In this document: piece by piece, positions 35,011 to 43,793 of the stretch
How positions within the stretch are numbered: the stretch's first letter is position 1
Layout of the letters: each line of letters starts with the position of its first letter
Assembly (NCBI GenBank): GCA_947629905.1
Contig: CANRFM010000012.1
Coordinates: 1-57,650, forward strand
Source: an uncultured Clostridia bacterium
GTDB lineage: Bacteria > Bacillota > Clostridia > Oscillospirales > Ruminococcaceae
Direction of reading: 5' to 3'
DNA length: 57,650 nucleotides
Notes under the pieces: model-generated
What the model saw: the letters and a program-made list of their open reading frames with translations, nothing else
Databases searched by the model: none
What the model was told of the DNA's origin: nothing
Program-made: the position numbers and the translations under genes

Positions 35011-36465
35011 TTGAATAAATACAAAAAGCTGGCGCAGAACACAGCGATCTTTGCCATAGGTTCGTTCGGGTCGAAAATTCTTCTGCTGTTTCTCAACCGC
35101 CTGTATACGACCAATATCGACTCCGGGGATTATGGCATCAAGTCACTGCTGGAGAATACTGCCAATTTCATCATCCCGATCATCACCTTTTCCATTGCCG
35201 AAGCGGTCATCCGCTATGGGCTTGACCGGGAATACGACAAGACCGAAGTCTTTACCTCCGCCTGTCTTGTGGAAATCGGCGGTGCGGTGCTGCTGATCCT
35301 GTGTTCCCCACTGCTCATGCTATTGCCCTATGCCAAGGGCTATGTCATTTACTTAGTCGCCTACATCATCGCCTCGTCTTTCCGGCAGCTCAGTTCGCAG
35401 TTTGTCCGGGCAAGGGACATGACAAAGCTCTTTGCGCTCGATGGCATTCTTGCCACGCTGTCGCTGTTCTGCTTCAATCTCCTGTTCATTTCCGTGCTGC
35501 ATTTAGGGGTAACGGGCTTCATGCTGTCAGTGTTCCTGTCGGATCTCTGTTCGGGGATATTCCTGTGGATCACGGCAAGGCTCTGGGAATTTTTCGATGT
35601 CAAAGCCTACAACCCGGAGATCACCCGTGTCATGCTGCGGTTCTCCATCCCGATGATACCCACGGCAGTACTGTGGATCATCACAGGCTTTTCCGACCGG
35701 CTGTTTGTGCGGTATATGGACGGTTTTGCGCTGAGTGCAGACGTGGGGGATGCGGCTTCCGGCGTGTATGAGGCTTCCTCGAAAGTCCCGAACCTGATCT
35801 CCATGTTTTCCACCATTTTCTTTCAGGCGTGGAATATGTCCGCCATCACGGAAAACAATGCCAAGGACAAGAGCCTGTTCTACTACCGCATTTACACAGC
35901 ATATCAGGCTTTCATGTTCCTGTGTGCAGCATTCCTGATCGCTTTTGTCAAGCCGATCTCCGCCGTGCTGATCGACACCGTGACAAAGCCCGACTATGTG
36001 CTTGCCTACACCTACACGCCGGTGCTTGTCATTGCCGTGCTGATGATGAGCTTCAACCAGTTCCTCAGCAGTATCTATGTCGCCACGCAAAAGACCTCGC
36101 ACAGTATGTGGACAGCGCTGATCGCTGCCGTGACGAATCTCCTGCTGAATTTCATCCTGATCTACCGCTGGGGCGTGCAGGGGGCAGTCATTGCCACGTT
36201 TGCAAGCTATTTTATCTGTTATTTGGTGCGTATCGTGGACACCCGGAAGCTGATCTGGTTCAAGGTGCAGCACGGGCGGTTCTTTACGAATGTTATTGTA
36301 CTCTTCCTGATGAGCCTGCTTGCCGTCAAAGAACCGGCATGGGGCATTCCGGTACAGGCAGTGCTGCTGATTTTCATGTGCCTGTTCAATGTGCAGGCGT
36401 TCCTGTTGGTGCTGAAAATTGCCGGAAAAGTCTTTCAGGCAGTCAGGCGGAAGCTATCTCATTAA
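35011..36465 (+). CDS. Wzx/MATE-like oligosaccharide flippase
   Basis: The 484-residue protein has about 14 membrane helices in the arrangement of the MurJ/Wzx/RfbX superfamily. The N-terminal AIGSFGSKILLLFLNRLYT segment is a typical first helix with the SK motif of Wzx-type flippases. It would move lipid-linked sugars across the membrane. Translation appears to start at a TTG at 35011, 11 bases after AAGGAG, as no in-frame ATG is near. Unusually, it is co-transcribed with deoD, and no glycosyltransferases are adjacent. Confidence 0.86.
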   Translation: MNKYKKLAQNTAIFAIGSFGSKILLLFLNRLYTTNIDSGDYGIKSLLENTANFIIPIITFSIAEAVIRYGLDREYDKTEVFTSACLVEIGGAVLLILCSPLLMLLPYAKGYVIYLVAYIIASSFRQLSSQFVRARDMTKLFALDGILATLSLFCFNLLFISVLHLGVTGFMLSVFLSDLCSGIFLWITARLWEFFDVKAYNPEITRVMLRFSIPMIPTAVLWIITGFSDRLFVRYMDGFALSADVGDAASGVYEASSKVPNLISMFSTIFFQAWNMSAITENNAKDKSLFYYRIYTAYQAFMFLCAAFLIAFVKPISAVLIDTVTKPDYVLAYTYTPVLVIAVLMMSFNQFLSSIYVATQKTSHSMWTALIAAVTNLLLNFILIYRWGVQGAVIATFASYFICYLVRIVDTRKLIWFKVQHGRFFTNVIVLFLMSLLAVKEPAWGIPVQAVLLIFMCLFNVQAFLLVLKIAGKVFQAVRRKLSH

Positions 36466-36495
36466 GGCAATCTATCTGAACGAGGAGGAAGTATT

Positions 36496-37206
36496 ATGGC
36501 AACACCACATTTACAGGGCAGCAAGGGCGATTATGCGCCCGTTGTCCTCATGCCGGGCGACCCGCTCCGGGCAAAATTCATTGCAGAGACCTATCTCGAA
36601 AACGCCCGCTGTGTCAACGAAACACGGGGTATGTACGGCTTTACAGGGACATATAAAGGCGTTCCCGTTTCCGTGCAGGGCAGCGGTATGGGGCAGCCGT
36701 CGATCGGTATTTATTCCTTTGAGCTGTTCACGGAATTTGACGTGCAGACCATTCTCCGCATCGGGACAGCCGGTGCAATCACGGAGGATGTCCATTTGCG
36801 GGACATTCTCATCGGGCAGGGGGCGTGTACCAACGGCAACTATGCCGCACAGTACCGCCTGCCCGGTACATTTGCACCGATCGCTGCCTACCGTGTGCTG
36901 AAAGCGGCAGTACAGGCTGCCGAACAGTCCGGTGTGCCGTATCATGTGGGAAATCTGTTCTCCAGTGATATGTTTTACGATGATGCCGGATCTTTGGCGC
37001 AGTGGCAGAAAATGCACGTGCTCGGCGTAGAAATGGAAGCTGCTGCCCTCTACATGAACGCTGCCCGCACCGGAAAGGAAGCGCTCTGTATCTGTACCGT
37101 CTCCGATTGTCCGCTGCGGGGTGAGAGTACGACCGCTGAGGAACGGCAGACGGGCTTTACGAAGATGATGGAAATTGCACTGGAGACGGCGTGTGCGCTG
37201 CAATGA
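36496..37206 (+). CDS. deoD: Purine-nucleoside phosphorylase DeoD
   Basis: The 236-residue enzyme cleaves purine nucleosides to base and ribose 1-phosphate. The bacterial hexameric type is shown by MATPHLQGSKGDYAPVVLMP-like start residues, phosphate contacts in MPGDPLRAK and RIGTAGAI, and the nucleoside contact VEMEAAALY. GGAGGAAG precedes the ATG. It sits 30 bp after the flippase. Confidence 0.96.
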   Translation: MATPHLQGSKGDYAPVVLMPGDPLRAKFIAETYLENARCVNETRGMYGFTGTYKGVPVSVQGSGMGQPSIGIYSFELFTEFDVQTILRIGTAGAITEDVHLRDILIGQGACTNGNYAAQYRLPGTFAPIAAYRVLKAAVQAAEQSGVPYHVGNLFSSDMFYDDAGSLAQWQKMHVLGVEMEAAALYMNAARTGKEALCICTVSDCPLRGESTTAEERQTGFTKMMEIALETACALQ

Positions 37207-37224
37207 TTTGCAGGGGGTGACAAT

Positions 37225-37428
37225 GTGGACAAATTGGTGGAACGCATCAATTTCCTTGCCCGCAAGGCAAAGGCGGAGGGGCTGACCGCTGCCGAACAAG
37301 CCGAACAGCAGGAACTGCGCAATGCCTATCGTGCCGCTTTCCGGCGCAATCTCGAAGCACAACTCAACAATACCTACATCGTGGACGAAAAGGGAAATAA
37401 ACGGAAACTGCAAAAGGACGGGCATTGA
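37225..37428 (+). CDS. DUF896 family protein (YnzC-like)
   Basis: The 67-residue, highly helical protein matches DUF896: VERINFLARKAKAEGLTAAEQAEQQELR followed by an RNLEAQLNNTYIVDE segment and a basic tail. Translation starts at a GTG at 37225 behind AGGGGGTG. Family members are small cytoplasmic proteins of unclear role. The stop codon lies in the loop of the terminator hairpin. Confidence 0.92.
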   Translation: MDKLVERINFLARKAKAEGLTAAEQAEQQELRNAYRAAFRRNLEAQLNNTYIVDEKGNKRKLQKDGH

Positions 37429-37442
37429 CCCGTCCTTTTTGT
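37412..37442. terminator. Bidirectional terminator between DUF896 and mtnN genes
   Basis: AAAGGACGGG and CCCGTCCTTT form a 10-bp stem around CATTGA, flanked by A-rich sequence on the left and T residues on the right. It serves both converging operons and overlaps the last codons of the DUF896 gene. Confidence 0.92.
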
Positions 37443-37455
37443 CTGCCTGTTCTGT

Positions 37456-38133
37456 TCAAAGCCGTTCTGCCATGTTCAGGACAATATCTGCCACCCGCTT
37501 GGCAGCCCGTTCCTCAAATTCATCAAAGGACATAGCGCCGTCATCGTCTGCCAGATCGGAAATGCACCGCACACTCACAAACGGAATGCCATTGCGCCAT
37601 GCACACTGCCCGACAGCAGCGCTTTCCATATCGACCGCATAGGGGTCGTAGGTTTTTGCCAGTGCCGCCTTGACGGCGCTGTCTGTGATGAAGGCATCTC
37701 CCGAAACGATCCGTCCGGCATGGCTCACGATACCCATTTCCCCGCAGACCGTTTCCGCAAGGGTGCGGAGCGTTTCATCCGCTTCAAATTCGCTGTGGTA
37801 CGGCGGATAGTCATTCAGGAAGTGCGCATCGAGGTCGTGCGGCAGCACACTCACGGAAACCACCGTTTCCAGTACTTGGATACCGGGCTTCATGCCGCCC
37901 GCAATGCCGGTGTTGAGAATATATTCTGCCCCGAAGCGGTCGATCAGCAGCTGTGTGCAGCAGGCGGCATTGACCTTTCCCACACCGCAGCAGACCGTCA
38001 CAATGCGGTTCCCGCCGTGGCTGCTCTCGTAAAAGGTGTAGCCTGCCAGTTCTGTTTTCACGGGATTTTCCTGTGTGTTCTGAATGTCTTTCAATTCTGA
38101 GGGCATTGCGCCGATGATACCGATTATATGCAT
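37456..38133 (-). CDS. mtnN: 5'-methylthioadenosine/S-adenosylhomocysteine nucleosidase
   Basis: The 225-residue enzyme hydrolyses MTA and SAH to adenine plus the thioribose product. The N-terminus MHIIGIIGAMPSEL, the FGAEYILNTGIAGG block and AVDMESAAVGQCA near the active site identify it. The AMPSE motif has Ser where many members have Glu-Glu. GGAGGAC precedes the ATG, which overlaps nothing and lies 10 bp after pncB. It is the last gene of the NAD-salvage cluster. Confidence 0.92.
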   Translation of the reverse strand: MHIIGIIGAMPSELKDIQNTQENPVKTELAGYTFYESSHGGNRIVTVCCGVGKVNAACCTQLLIDRFGAEYILNTGIAGGMKPGIQVLETVVSVSVLPHDLDAHFLNDYPPYHSEFEADETLRTLAETVCGEMGIVSHAGRIVSGDAFITDSAVKAALAKTYDPYAVDMESAAVGQCAWRNGIPFVSVRCISDLADDDGAMSFDEFEERAAKRVADIVLNMAERL

Positions 38134-38143
38134 ACTGTCCTCC

Positions 38144-39577
38144 TTATAATTTCCGATCAAGCATCTGATATTTCAGATCCCAGAGTTTCTGACTCAGGTC
38201 TACAAAATAGGTCTGCGCATTCTCAAAACGCTTGACCTCCTCCCAGATCGTTTCCAACTGTTCCTTGCAGTATTTCTGGATTTCCGGCAGTGTGGGGCTT
38301 TCGTACACACATTCGCCCTTCACAAAGACAGGCACTTGCAGCCGTTTGGCTGTAAAATTCGTCACCGTCTTGCGCTTATAGGTGTGTATCGGGTCGAAGA
38401 TCTCATACGGCTGCGTGTCGTCAATGACTTCGTCGTGCAGTGTCAGCACATCGGCGACCGCCTTGCCGCTTTCGTTGTCAAACAAGCGCCACACCGTCTT
38501 GAAAGAGGGATTTGTGACCTTGACGGCATTTTCGGAGATCTTGATCTTCGGGATGATCTGTCCGTCCTTTTCAACAGCCGCAAGCTTGTAAACACCGCCG
38601 AACACCGGCTCGGATTTCGAGGTGACAAGCCGTTCCCCTACGCCGAAACTCGTGATCTGTGCGCCCTGCATGATCAGGTCACGGATGATGTATTCATCAA
38701 GCGAATTGGAAGCCACAATGCCCACATAGTCCAGTCCGGCTGCGTCAAGCATTTTCCTTGCTTTCTTGGAGAGATACGCCATATCGCCGCTGTCGATGCG
38801 GATGCCCCTGCCCCGGTGTCCCTGTGCTTCCAGTTCCTTGAATACCGTGATCGCATTCGGTACACCGGATTTCAGGACACTGTAGGTATCCACCAGAAGC
38901 GTGCAGTCATCCGGGTAGACCTTGGCATATGCCCGGAATGCCTCCAGTTCCGAATCATAGAGCTGCACCCAGCTGTGTGCCATTGTCCCCAGTGCCGGAA
39001 TGCCGAAAGCCCTGTCCGCAATGGCACAGGCAGTCCCTGCCACGCCGCCGATGTAAGCAGCCCTTGCCCCATAGACAGCGCCGTCATACCCCTGCGCCCG
39101 CCGGGAACCAAATTCCATGACCGGTCTGCCCTGTGCGGCAGTCACAATGCGGTTCGCCTTGGTGGCGATCAGGCTCTGGTGGTTGATAGAGAGGAGCACC
39201 ATCGTTTCGATGAGCTGTGCCTGCATGGCAGGACCCCTGACCGTCAGAATGGGTTCGGACGGGAATACCGGTGTCCCCTCCAGAATTGCCCACACATCGC
39301 AGGAAAACCGGAAATGCCGCAGATAGTCAAGAAACGCCTCACAGAACAGCTTCTTCCCTCGCAGGTAGGCAATGTCCTCTTCGGTGAAGCGCAGCTTTTT
39401 CAGGTAGGCGATCACCTGCTCCAGACCTGCTGCAATGGCATAGGCAGCATCATCCGGGGCTTTGCGGTAGAACATATCAAAATAGGCGATCTCCTCACCG
39501 CAGCCGTTTTCCAGAAAGCCGTTGCCCATGGTCAGCTCGTAGAAATCCACAAGCATCGTCAGATTCCGTTCATCCAT
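38144..39577 (-). CDS. pncB: Nicotinate phosphoribosyltransferase
   Basis: The 477-residue enzyme makes nicotinate mononucleotide from nicotinate and PRPP, the committing step of Preiss-Handler NAD salvage. The LVDFYELTMGNGFLE start, the EFGSRRAQG loop, GTMAHSWVQLY and IRIDSGDMAYLSKKARKMLD are characteristic. It overlaps pncA by 8 bp, so nicotinamidase and this enzyme are probably translated together. Confidence 0.96.
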   Translation of the reverse strand: MDERNLTMLVDFYELTMGNGFLENGCGEEIAYFDMFYRKAPDDAAYAIAAGLEQVIAYLKKLRFTEEDIAYLRGKKLFCEAFLDYLRHFRFSCDVWAILEGTPVFPSEPILTVRGPAMQAQLIETMVLLSINHQSLIATKANRIVTAAQGRPVMEFGSRRAQGYDGAVYGARAAYIGGVAGTACAIADRAFGIPALGTMAHSWVQLYDSELEAFRAYAKVYPDDCTLLVDTYSVLKSGVPNAITVFKELEAQGHRGRGIRIDSGDMAYLSKKARKMLDAAGLDYVGIVASNSLDEYIIRDLIMQGAQITSFGVGERLVTSKSEPVFGGVYKLAAVEKDGQIIPKIKISENAVKVTNPSFKTVWRLFDNESGKAVADVLTLHDEVIDDTQPYEIFDPIHTYKRKTVTNFTAKRLQVPVFVKGECVYESPTLPEIQKYCKEQLETIWEEVKRFENAQTYFVDLSQKLWDLKYQMLDRKL

Positions 39578-40217
39578 TGTAAGCCACCTCTTTCACAAGT
39601 GTAATGCCTGCCTGCTGCATGATCTGCAAGGCGGCTGCCTGTAGAAGATCTGCATTGTGACCGGGGGCATCGTAGGTCTCCACTGCATTTACAGGGAGCA
39701 GGACTTCGAGTTTCCGGTCGTTCTGGTTGCAGTAGGTTTTCAGCGTGAGGGCGAATTGCAGGACGCAGATGTCCGTGCAGACCCCGCAGACCACGATGCG
39801 TTCTATTTCCGGCTGTCGGTTCAGATAGTCCTGAAATGCCGGCGCAAGAAAGCCGTTCGTGGAATTTTTCTCGATTCGCTGATAGCCGCCGATCGTCTGC
39901 AAGGACGGCGCAAGTTCCGATTCGCTCGTTCCCCGGATGCAGTGCGGCGGAAAACTCTGAAATTCGATGCAGTCCGGTTCGTGACAGTCCGCAAAGGCAA
40001 CAGACGGAAACCGGAAATGCGCCTTGGCGAACCGGAGCAGCTGCTCCACTGCCGGCAGCACGGAAGCTGCACGGGGACTGGACAGCACACCCTCTGTCAG
40101 AAAACCGTTGACCATGTCCACGATGACGAGTGCCGTTTTATCATCGCAGAGTGTTTCCGCCGCTGCGGACGGCAGGGCAGCCAACTGTGCTTTCCATGCG
40201 TTCAAAACCTGTTCCAT
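39570..40217 (-). CDS. pncA: Nicotinamidase (isochorismatase family)
   Basis: The 215-residue cysteine hydrolase converts nicotinamide to nicotinate. The catalytic Asp in ALVIVDMVNGF, a Lys in IEKNSTNGF and the nucleophile Cys in VVCGVCTDICVLQF form the family triad. The tight coupling to pncB supports nicotinamidase over other isochorismatase-like roles. GGAGG precedes the ATG. A hairpin without U tract lies between pduL and this gene. Confidence 0.93.
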   Translation of the reverse strand: MEQVLNAWKAQLAALPSAAAETLCDDKTALVIVDMVNGFLTEGVLSSPRAASVLPAVEQLLRFAKAHFRFPSVAFADCHEPDCIEFQSFPPHCIRGTSESELAPSLQTIGGYQRIEKNSTNGFLAPAFQDYLNRQPEIERIVVCGVCTDICVLQFALTLKTYCNQNDRKLEVLLPVNAVETYDAPGHNADLLQAAALQIMQQAGITLVKEVAYNG

Positions 40218-40283
40218 ACCTTACCTCCTGTTCTGACGGCAGAATGCCGCCCTATGCGCTGCGCACAGGACGGCATATGTCCG

Positions 40284-40868
40284 TTAGTCCCCGATCTGTA
40301 CGATCTCGCCGTACAGCTCTCTGCCCGCACCGATGGCATTGGACTCATCGGTGTCGATGTGCATGGCTCTTGCAAACTTCGGGGAAACACGGCAAACCAC
40401 GTCGCCGAGAATTGCCTTCCTGCCGTCTGTGTCGCATTTTACCCACACAACGTCCTTGTCCTTGACACCCAGTTCTTCGGCATCCTCCGGGGTGAGGTGA
40501 ATGTGGCGCTTTGCCACGATGACCCCCTCTGTGATCTCGACCTCGCCGCAGGGACCTACGATCTTGCACGCACCGGAACCGGCAACATCACCGGACTCCC
40601 GGATGGGTGCGGCAATGCCGATGGAACGGGCATCCGTTGCGGAAAGCTCCACCTGTGTTGCCGGGCGTACCGGACCGAGGATGGACACATTGGCAAGCTC
40701 TTTCTTCGGACCGACAATGGTCACACGCTCTTCGCAGGCATACTGACCGGGCTGGGAGAGATCTTTCTTCTTGGTGAGGGATGCACCCTTGCCGAACAGG
40801 ATCTCGAGGTGTTCCTGTGTCACATGGACATGACGTGCGGATGTTTCAATGATAAACTTCTTGGACAT
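40284..40868 (-). CDS. pduL: Phosphate acyltransferase PduL
   Basis: The 194-residue protein matches PduL, the phosphotransacylase unrelated to Pta. The zinc-binding histidines are visible in ETSARHVHVT near the N-terminus and KRHIHLTPEDAEELG in the second domain. No shell-targeting peptide precedes the first domain and no microcompartment genes are nearby, so it is probably the housekeeping phosphotransacetylase linking acetyl-CoA to acetyl phosphate. Start 40868 follows GGAGG. Its own promoter lies 47 bp upstream. Confidence 0.94.
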   Translation of the reverse strand: MSKKFIIETSARHVHVTQEHLEILFGKGASLTKKKDLSQPGQYACEERVTIVGPKKELANVSILGPVRPATQVELSATDARSIGIAAPIRESGDVAGSGACKIVGPCGEVEITEGVIVAKRHIHLTPEDAEELGVKDKDVVWVKCDTDGRKAILGDVVCRVSPKFARAMHIDTDESNAIGAGRELYGEIVQIGD

Positions 40869-40914
40869 GATGATTTCCTCCGTATGTAGAATTTGGCTTG
40901 CGCCGTACACTACT

Positions 40915-40943
40915 ATTCTACTACTTTTTCCGGAAATCGTCAA
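40915..40943 (-). promoter_or_regulatory. Sigma-A promoter of pduL
   Basis: TTGACG (40943-40938) and TAGAAT (40920-40915) are 17 bp apart on the minus strand. The spacer holds CCGGAAA (40933-40927). Direct repeats of TAGTAG flank the -10 element and could be a regulator site. Confidence 0.78.
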
Positions 40944-40966
40944 GTGTTTTGTGGAAAATTTCGGTT

Positions 40967-41638
40967 TCATTCTGCCGTTGCCGGTTTTTTCCGGTACATA
41001 CGGCTGGGGCGGTGCCGTGCACCGCTGGTATAATGGTCGGTCGGGATGATCTTTTCGGCGATCTTCTTGCGGAAATTCGCCTTATAGAGCTTTTGCCCCA
41101 GTAAAATTTCATAGATGCGCTGCAATTCCGGGAGCGTAAATTCCTCATCCACCAGAGAAAAGGCGATGTCGGTATAGTTCACCTTGTTCCGGATGCGTTC
41201 TATCCCGCAAGCCACAATGCGGCTGTGGTCAAAGGCAATCTCCCCCGAAGCTGCGATCTCCGCTGCCGGGCAGAACAGTGCCGGTTCTTCCGGCGGAGCA
41301 AGGCTCTGTTCCGGGACAAGGGCATAGTAGGAGACGGAGATCACCCGCATACGGGGGTCACGTTCCGGGCTGCCCCATGTGTAAAGCTGCTCCGTGTAGA
41401 TGTCCCGCAGCCCTGTCTTGCTGTAAAGCGCCCGTGCTGCCGCTTCGTCCAGTGTTTCCTCCATGCCCACAAACACGCCCGGCAGAGAGAGCTTTCCCTG
41501 AAATGGATGCTCCTGCCGCCGTATCATCAGCACCTGCAAGGCATCCTCCCGGACGGTGAACAGCGCTGTATCCACGGTCACGGAGGGTTTCGGGTAATCG
41601 CTGCTGCGGTAACGGCTTAGAAATTCAGACTCGGTCAT
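40967..41638 (-). CDS. NrtR-like NUDIX-fold transcriptional regulator
   Basis: The 223-residue protein has an N-terminal NUDIX domain and a C-terminal winged-helix-like segment (FTLPELQRIYEILLGQKLYKANFRKKI), the layout of NrtR-type regulators of NAD metabolism. The NUDIX box at residues 54-77 is broken: the REUxEExGU part reads RALYSKTGL, so the metal-binding glutamates are lost (Ala70, Ser73, Lys74) and hydrolysis is unlikely. It stands at the head of pduL-pncA-pncB-mtnN. Two operator-like repeats lie on its promoter, which suggests autoregulation. The NAD-related role is inferred from neighbours; sugar-responsive relatives exist. Confidence 0.8.
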   Translation of the reverse strand: MTESEFLSRYRSSDYPKPSVTVDTALFTVREDALQVLMIRRQEHPFQGKLSLPGVFVGMEETLDEAAARALYSKTGLRDIYTEQLYTWGSPERDPRMRVISVSYYALVPEQSLAPPEEPALFCPAAEIAASGEIAFDHSRIVACGIERIRNKVNYTDIAFSLVDEEFTLPELQRIYEILLGQKLYKANFRKKIAEKIIPTDHYTSGARHRPSRMYRKKPATAE

Positions 41639-41657
41639 CTCATCACCTCTTTTGTTA

Positions 41658-41672
41658 GTAGCTTTTTGCTAC
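41658..41672. promoter_or_regulatory. Candidate operator 1 of the NrtR-like regulator
   Basis: GTAGC-TTTTT-GCTAC is a perfect 5-5-5 inverted repeat just downstream of the predicted start of transcription. Its centre is 32 bp, about three helical turns, from a second similar site. Confidence 0.6.
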
Positions 41673-41683
41673 CTTCTGTTTCT

Positions 41684-41712
41684 ATGATAGTATACTTTTG
41701 CTACTTTGTCAA
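41684..41712 (-). promoter_or_regulatory. Promoter of the NrtR-like regulator gene
   Basis: TTGACA (41712-41707) and TATCAT (41689-41684) are 17 bp apart on the minus strand. A TATACT hexamer also occurs in the spacer but is too close to the -35 element. Confidence 0.8.
41690..41704. promoter_or_regulatory. Candidate operator 2, inside the promoter spacer
   Basis: GTATACTTTTGCTAC matches operator 1 at 12 of 15 positions and lies between the -35 and -10 elements. Occupancy would block RNA polymerase, so repression of its own gene is the simplest model. Confidence 0.5.
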
Positions 41713-41839
41713 GGGGTTTGTATCATTTTCAGCAGACTGCACAATTTTTATCATGATGCTATAGGCAAAATGCTGCATCTGTTTTCTGCCGGGCACTGCA
41801 TAAGGACTTCCGGCTTCTGAAAGCGCAGGCGTGACTGCC

Positions 41840-41868
41840 TTGACAAACAGGCAAGGCTGCGATATAAT
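41840..41868 (+). promoter_or_regulatory. Consensus promoter of the leucine-rich repeat gene
   Basis: Perfect TTGACA (41840-41845) and perfect TATAAT (41863-41868) are 17 bp apart. Confidence 0.9.
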
Positions 41869-41900
41869 AAAAAAAGAAGAAAGCCGAGGGGGTGAAACGT

Positions 41901-43781
41901 ATGATGCAGATGGACTACAGCGATAATATCCTGTCTTTCTATCAGGGACAGGACAAGGAACTTACGCTCCCGGACGGCATACGCCGCATCGAAAAGGCAG
42001 TTTTTCAGGATGATGCACATCTCGAAAAAATCACGCTGCCGGGCAGCCTTGTGTCCATCGGCGATCATGCGTTCGCCATGTGCCGGAACCTGAAATCACT
42101 GGAGCTTCCGGATTCCGTGACGACGATCGGCGGGAGTGCATTTCAGGCGTGTGCAAAGCTGCGGAAAATCGTCATTCCAGACAGCGTGACGGAGATCGGC
42201 AGGAACGCCTTTGCCAACACCGGCTGGCTGAATGCCAAAAAATTCCGGAGCTTTGTCATTGTCGGAGACAATGTGCTCCTCTGCTGCAACAAGCATACGG
42301 CAAACATCTCCGTTCCGGCTAAGGTACGGCATATCGGCGGTTCGGCGTTTGCGTTCCACCGGGATCTGCAGACGGTGGACATTCCGGAGGGCGTGGACAG
42401 CATCGGGGACGGGGCGTTTGAGAACTGTTTCCGCCTGAGATCCGTAAAACTGCCGTCCACGATCCGCACCATCGGAGAGGAAGCATTTGCAAGCTGTGAT
42501 GATCTCGAACAGATCGAACTGCCGCCGGACATTCATTCCATCGGGGCAGGGGCGTTCCGGAACTGCGGCAAACTGCGCTCGGTCGTGCTGCCGGAACGGC
42601 TGTGGCACATCGGGGCGGAGGCGTTTGCCGGGTGTACGGCACTGTGCGAGATCGTCCTCCCGGAAAAGCTGCGCACGGTCGGCAGGGGGGCATTTTCCGG
42701 CTGTACAGCGCTGCAGCACATCCGCTTTCCCGGCAACGTGCAGGAAATGGCAGAGGACATCTGTTCCGGGTGTACGGCACTGAAAACAGTCATCCTGCCG
42801 GAGCAGTTGGGCATCGTGTGGCAGGGGGCTTTCCGGGACTGCACGGCGCTGACGGAGATCATCATCCCGGACGGTGCGGAGCTGATCGAGACAGAAGCCT
42901 TTGCCGGATGCAGCGCACTGAAGCAGGTGCAGCTCCCGGCACACCTGAAAGAGATCGGCGAAAGGGCATTTGCGGGCTGCTTGGCACTGCGGGAGATCAC
43001 GCTGCCGGCGGAAACGGAAATTGTCAGAACACAGGCATTTCTGCAATGCAAAGCCCTTGCTTCTGTAACATTAAAAGGCAGTATCGGGGATATTTCGCCG
43101 CACGCCTTTGCGGAGACGGCATGGGCAGAGGCGAAAGAACCGGCATGGTGCATCGAGCAGGGCATTCTGTTCCGGTGTCCGGATATGCGGCATATCACGA
43201 TACCGGATACGGTACATAAGCTGCTTGGCGATCTGGGTGGCCCGAAACAGGTGGAGACATTCACGCTCTCGGAGCAGGTGACGGATATGCGGCTGTTTAC
43301 GGCAAAATACAAATTTCTGGAACTGGTCAGAAAAGACTGCCGTGTCCGGATACACAGCGGCACGGACACAGAAGCAAGGGCAGAGGATGTGCAGCGCCTG
43401 TACCGGTTCTGGGAGGAGAAAGACATAGAAAACCGGCAGCGCCTGTTTTTTGACATAAAGTCGGAAGCCTTCAAGCATTCTCTTGCCGTGCTGATGTCGC
43501 TTTCCGAGCCGGACAATGTGTTTTTTTCCTCGTATGTCAAGCGCTATATCCGGGGCATCATCGCCTATCTGACCGAACTGAATGACGTGGAGAACATCCG
43601 CCGCCTGCTGCCTTTGGGGTATGTGGATGAGAAATACATCGACAGCCTGCTCGAACAGGCGATCGCCCACACACAGGCAACCGGAGAAGCAGAAGTGCAG
43701 CTGCTTCTGATGGAGTATAAGAACCGGAACATCGGCTTTTCGGATCTGGATGATATTATTTCGGAGGCATTTGATTTCTGA
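41901..43781 (+). CDS. BspA-type leucine-rich repeat protein, apparently intracellular
   Basis: The 626-residue protein consists mainly of about 15 LRR_5/BspA repeats of 23 residues (consensus like LxxIxLPxxxxxIGxxAFxxCxx) from about residue 30 to 400. A C-terminal helical region of about 180 residues (from about 445) ends it. There is no signal peptide, cell-wall anchor or membrane helix, although most relatives are surface proteins. ATG 41901 follows GAGGGGGTG; another ATG is adjacent. A metallophosphoesterase gene follows 12 bp later. The ligand is unknown. Confidence 0.88.
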   Translation: MMQMDYSDNILSFYQGQDKELTLPDGIRRIEKAVFQDDAHLEKITLPGSLVSIGDHAFAMCRNLKSLELPDSVTTIGGSAFQACAKLRKIVIPDSVTEIGRNAFANTGWLNAKKFRSFVIVGDNVLLCCNKHTANISVPAKVRHIGGSAFAFHRDLQTVDIPEGVDSIGDGAFENCFRLRSVKLPSTIRTIGEEAFASCDDLEQIELPPDIHSIGAGAFRNCGKLRSVVLPERLWHIGAEAFAGCTALCEIVLPEKLRTVGRGAFSGCTALQHIRFPGNVQEMAEDICSGCTALKTVILPEQLGIVWQGAFRDCTALTEIIIPDGAELIETEAFAGCSALKQVQLPAHLKEIGERAFAGCLALREITLPAETEIVRTQAFLQCKALASVTLKGSIGDISPHAFAETAWAEAKEPAWCIEQGILFRCPDMRHITIPDTVHKLLGDLGGPKQVETFTLSEQVTDMRLFTAKYKFLELVRKDCRVRIHSGTDTEARAEDVQRLYRFWEEKDIENRQRLFFDIKSEAFKHSLAVLMSLSEPDNVFFSSYVKRYIRGIIAYLTELNDVENIRRLLPLGYVDEKYIDSLLEQAIAHTQATGEAEVQLLLMEYKNRNIGFSDLDDIISEAFDF

Positions 43782-43793
43782 GGGGGCATACAG

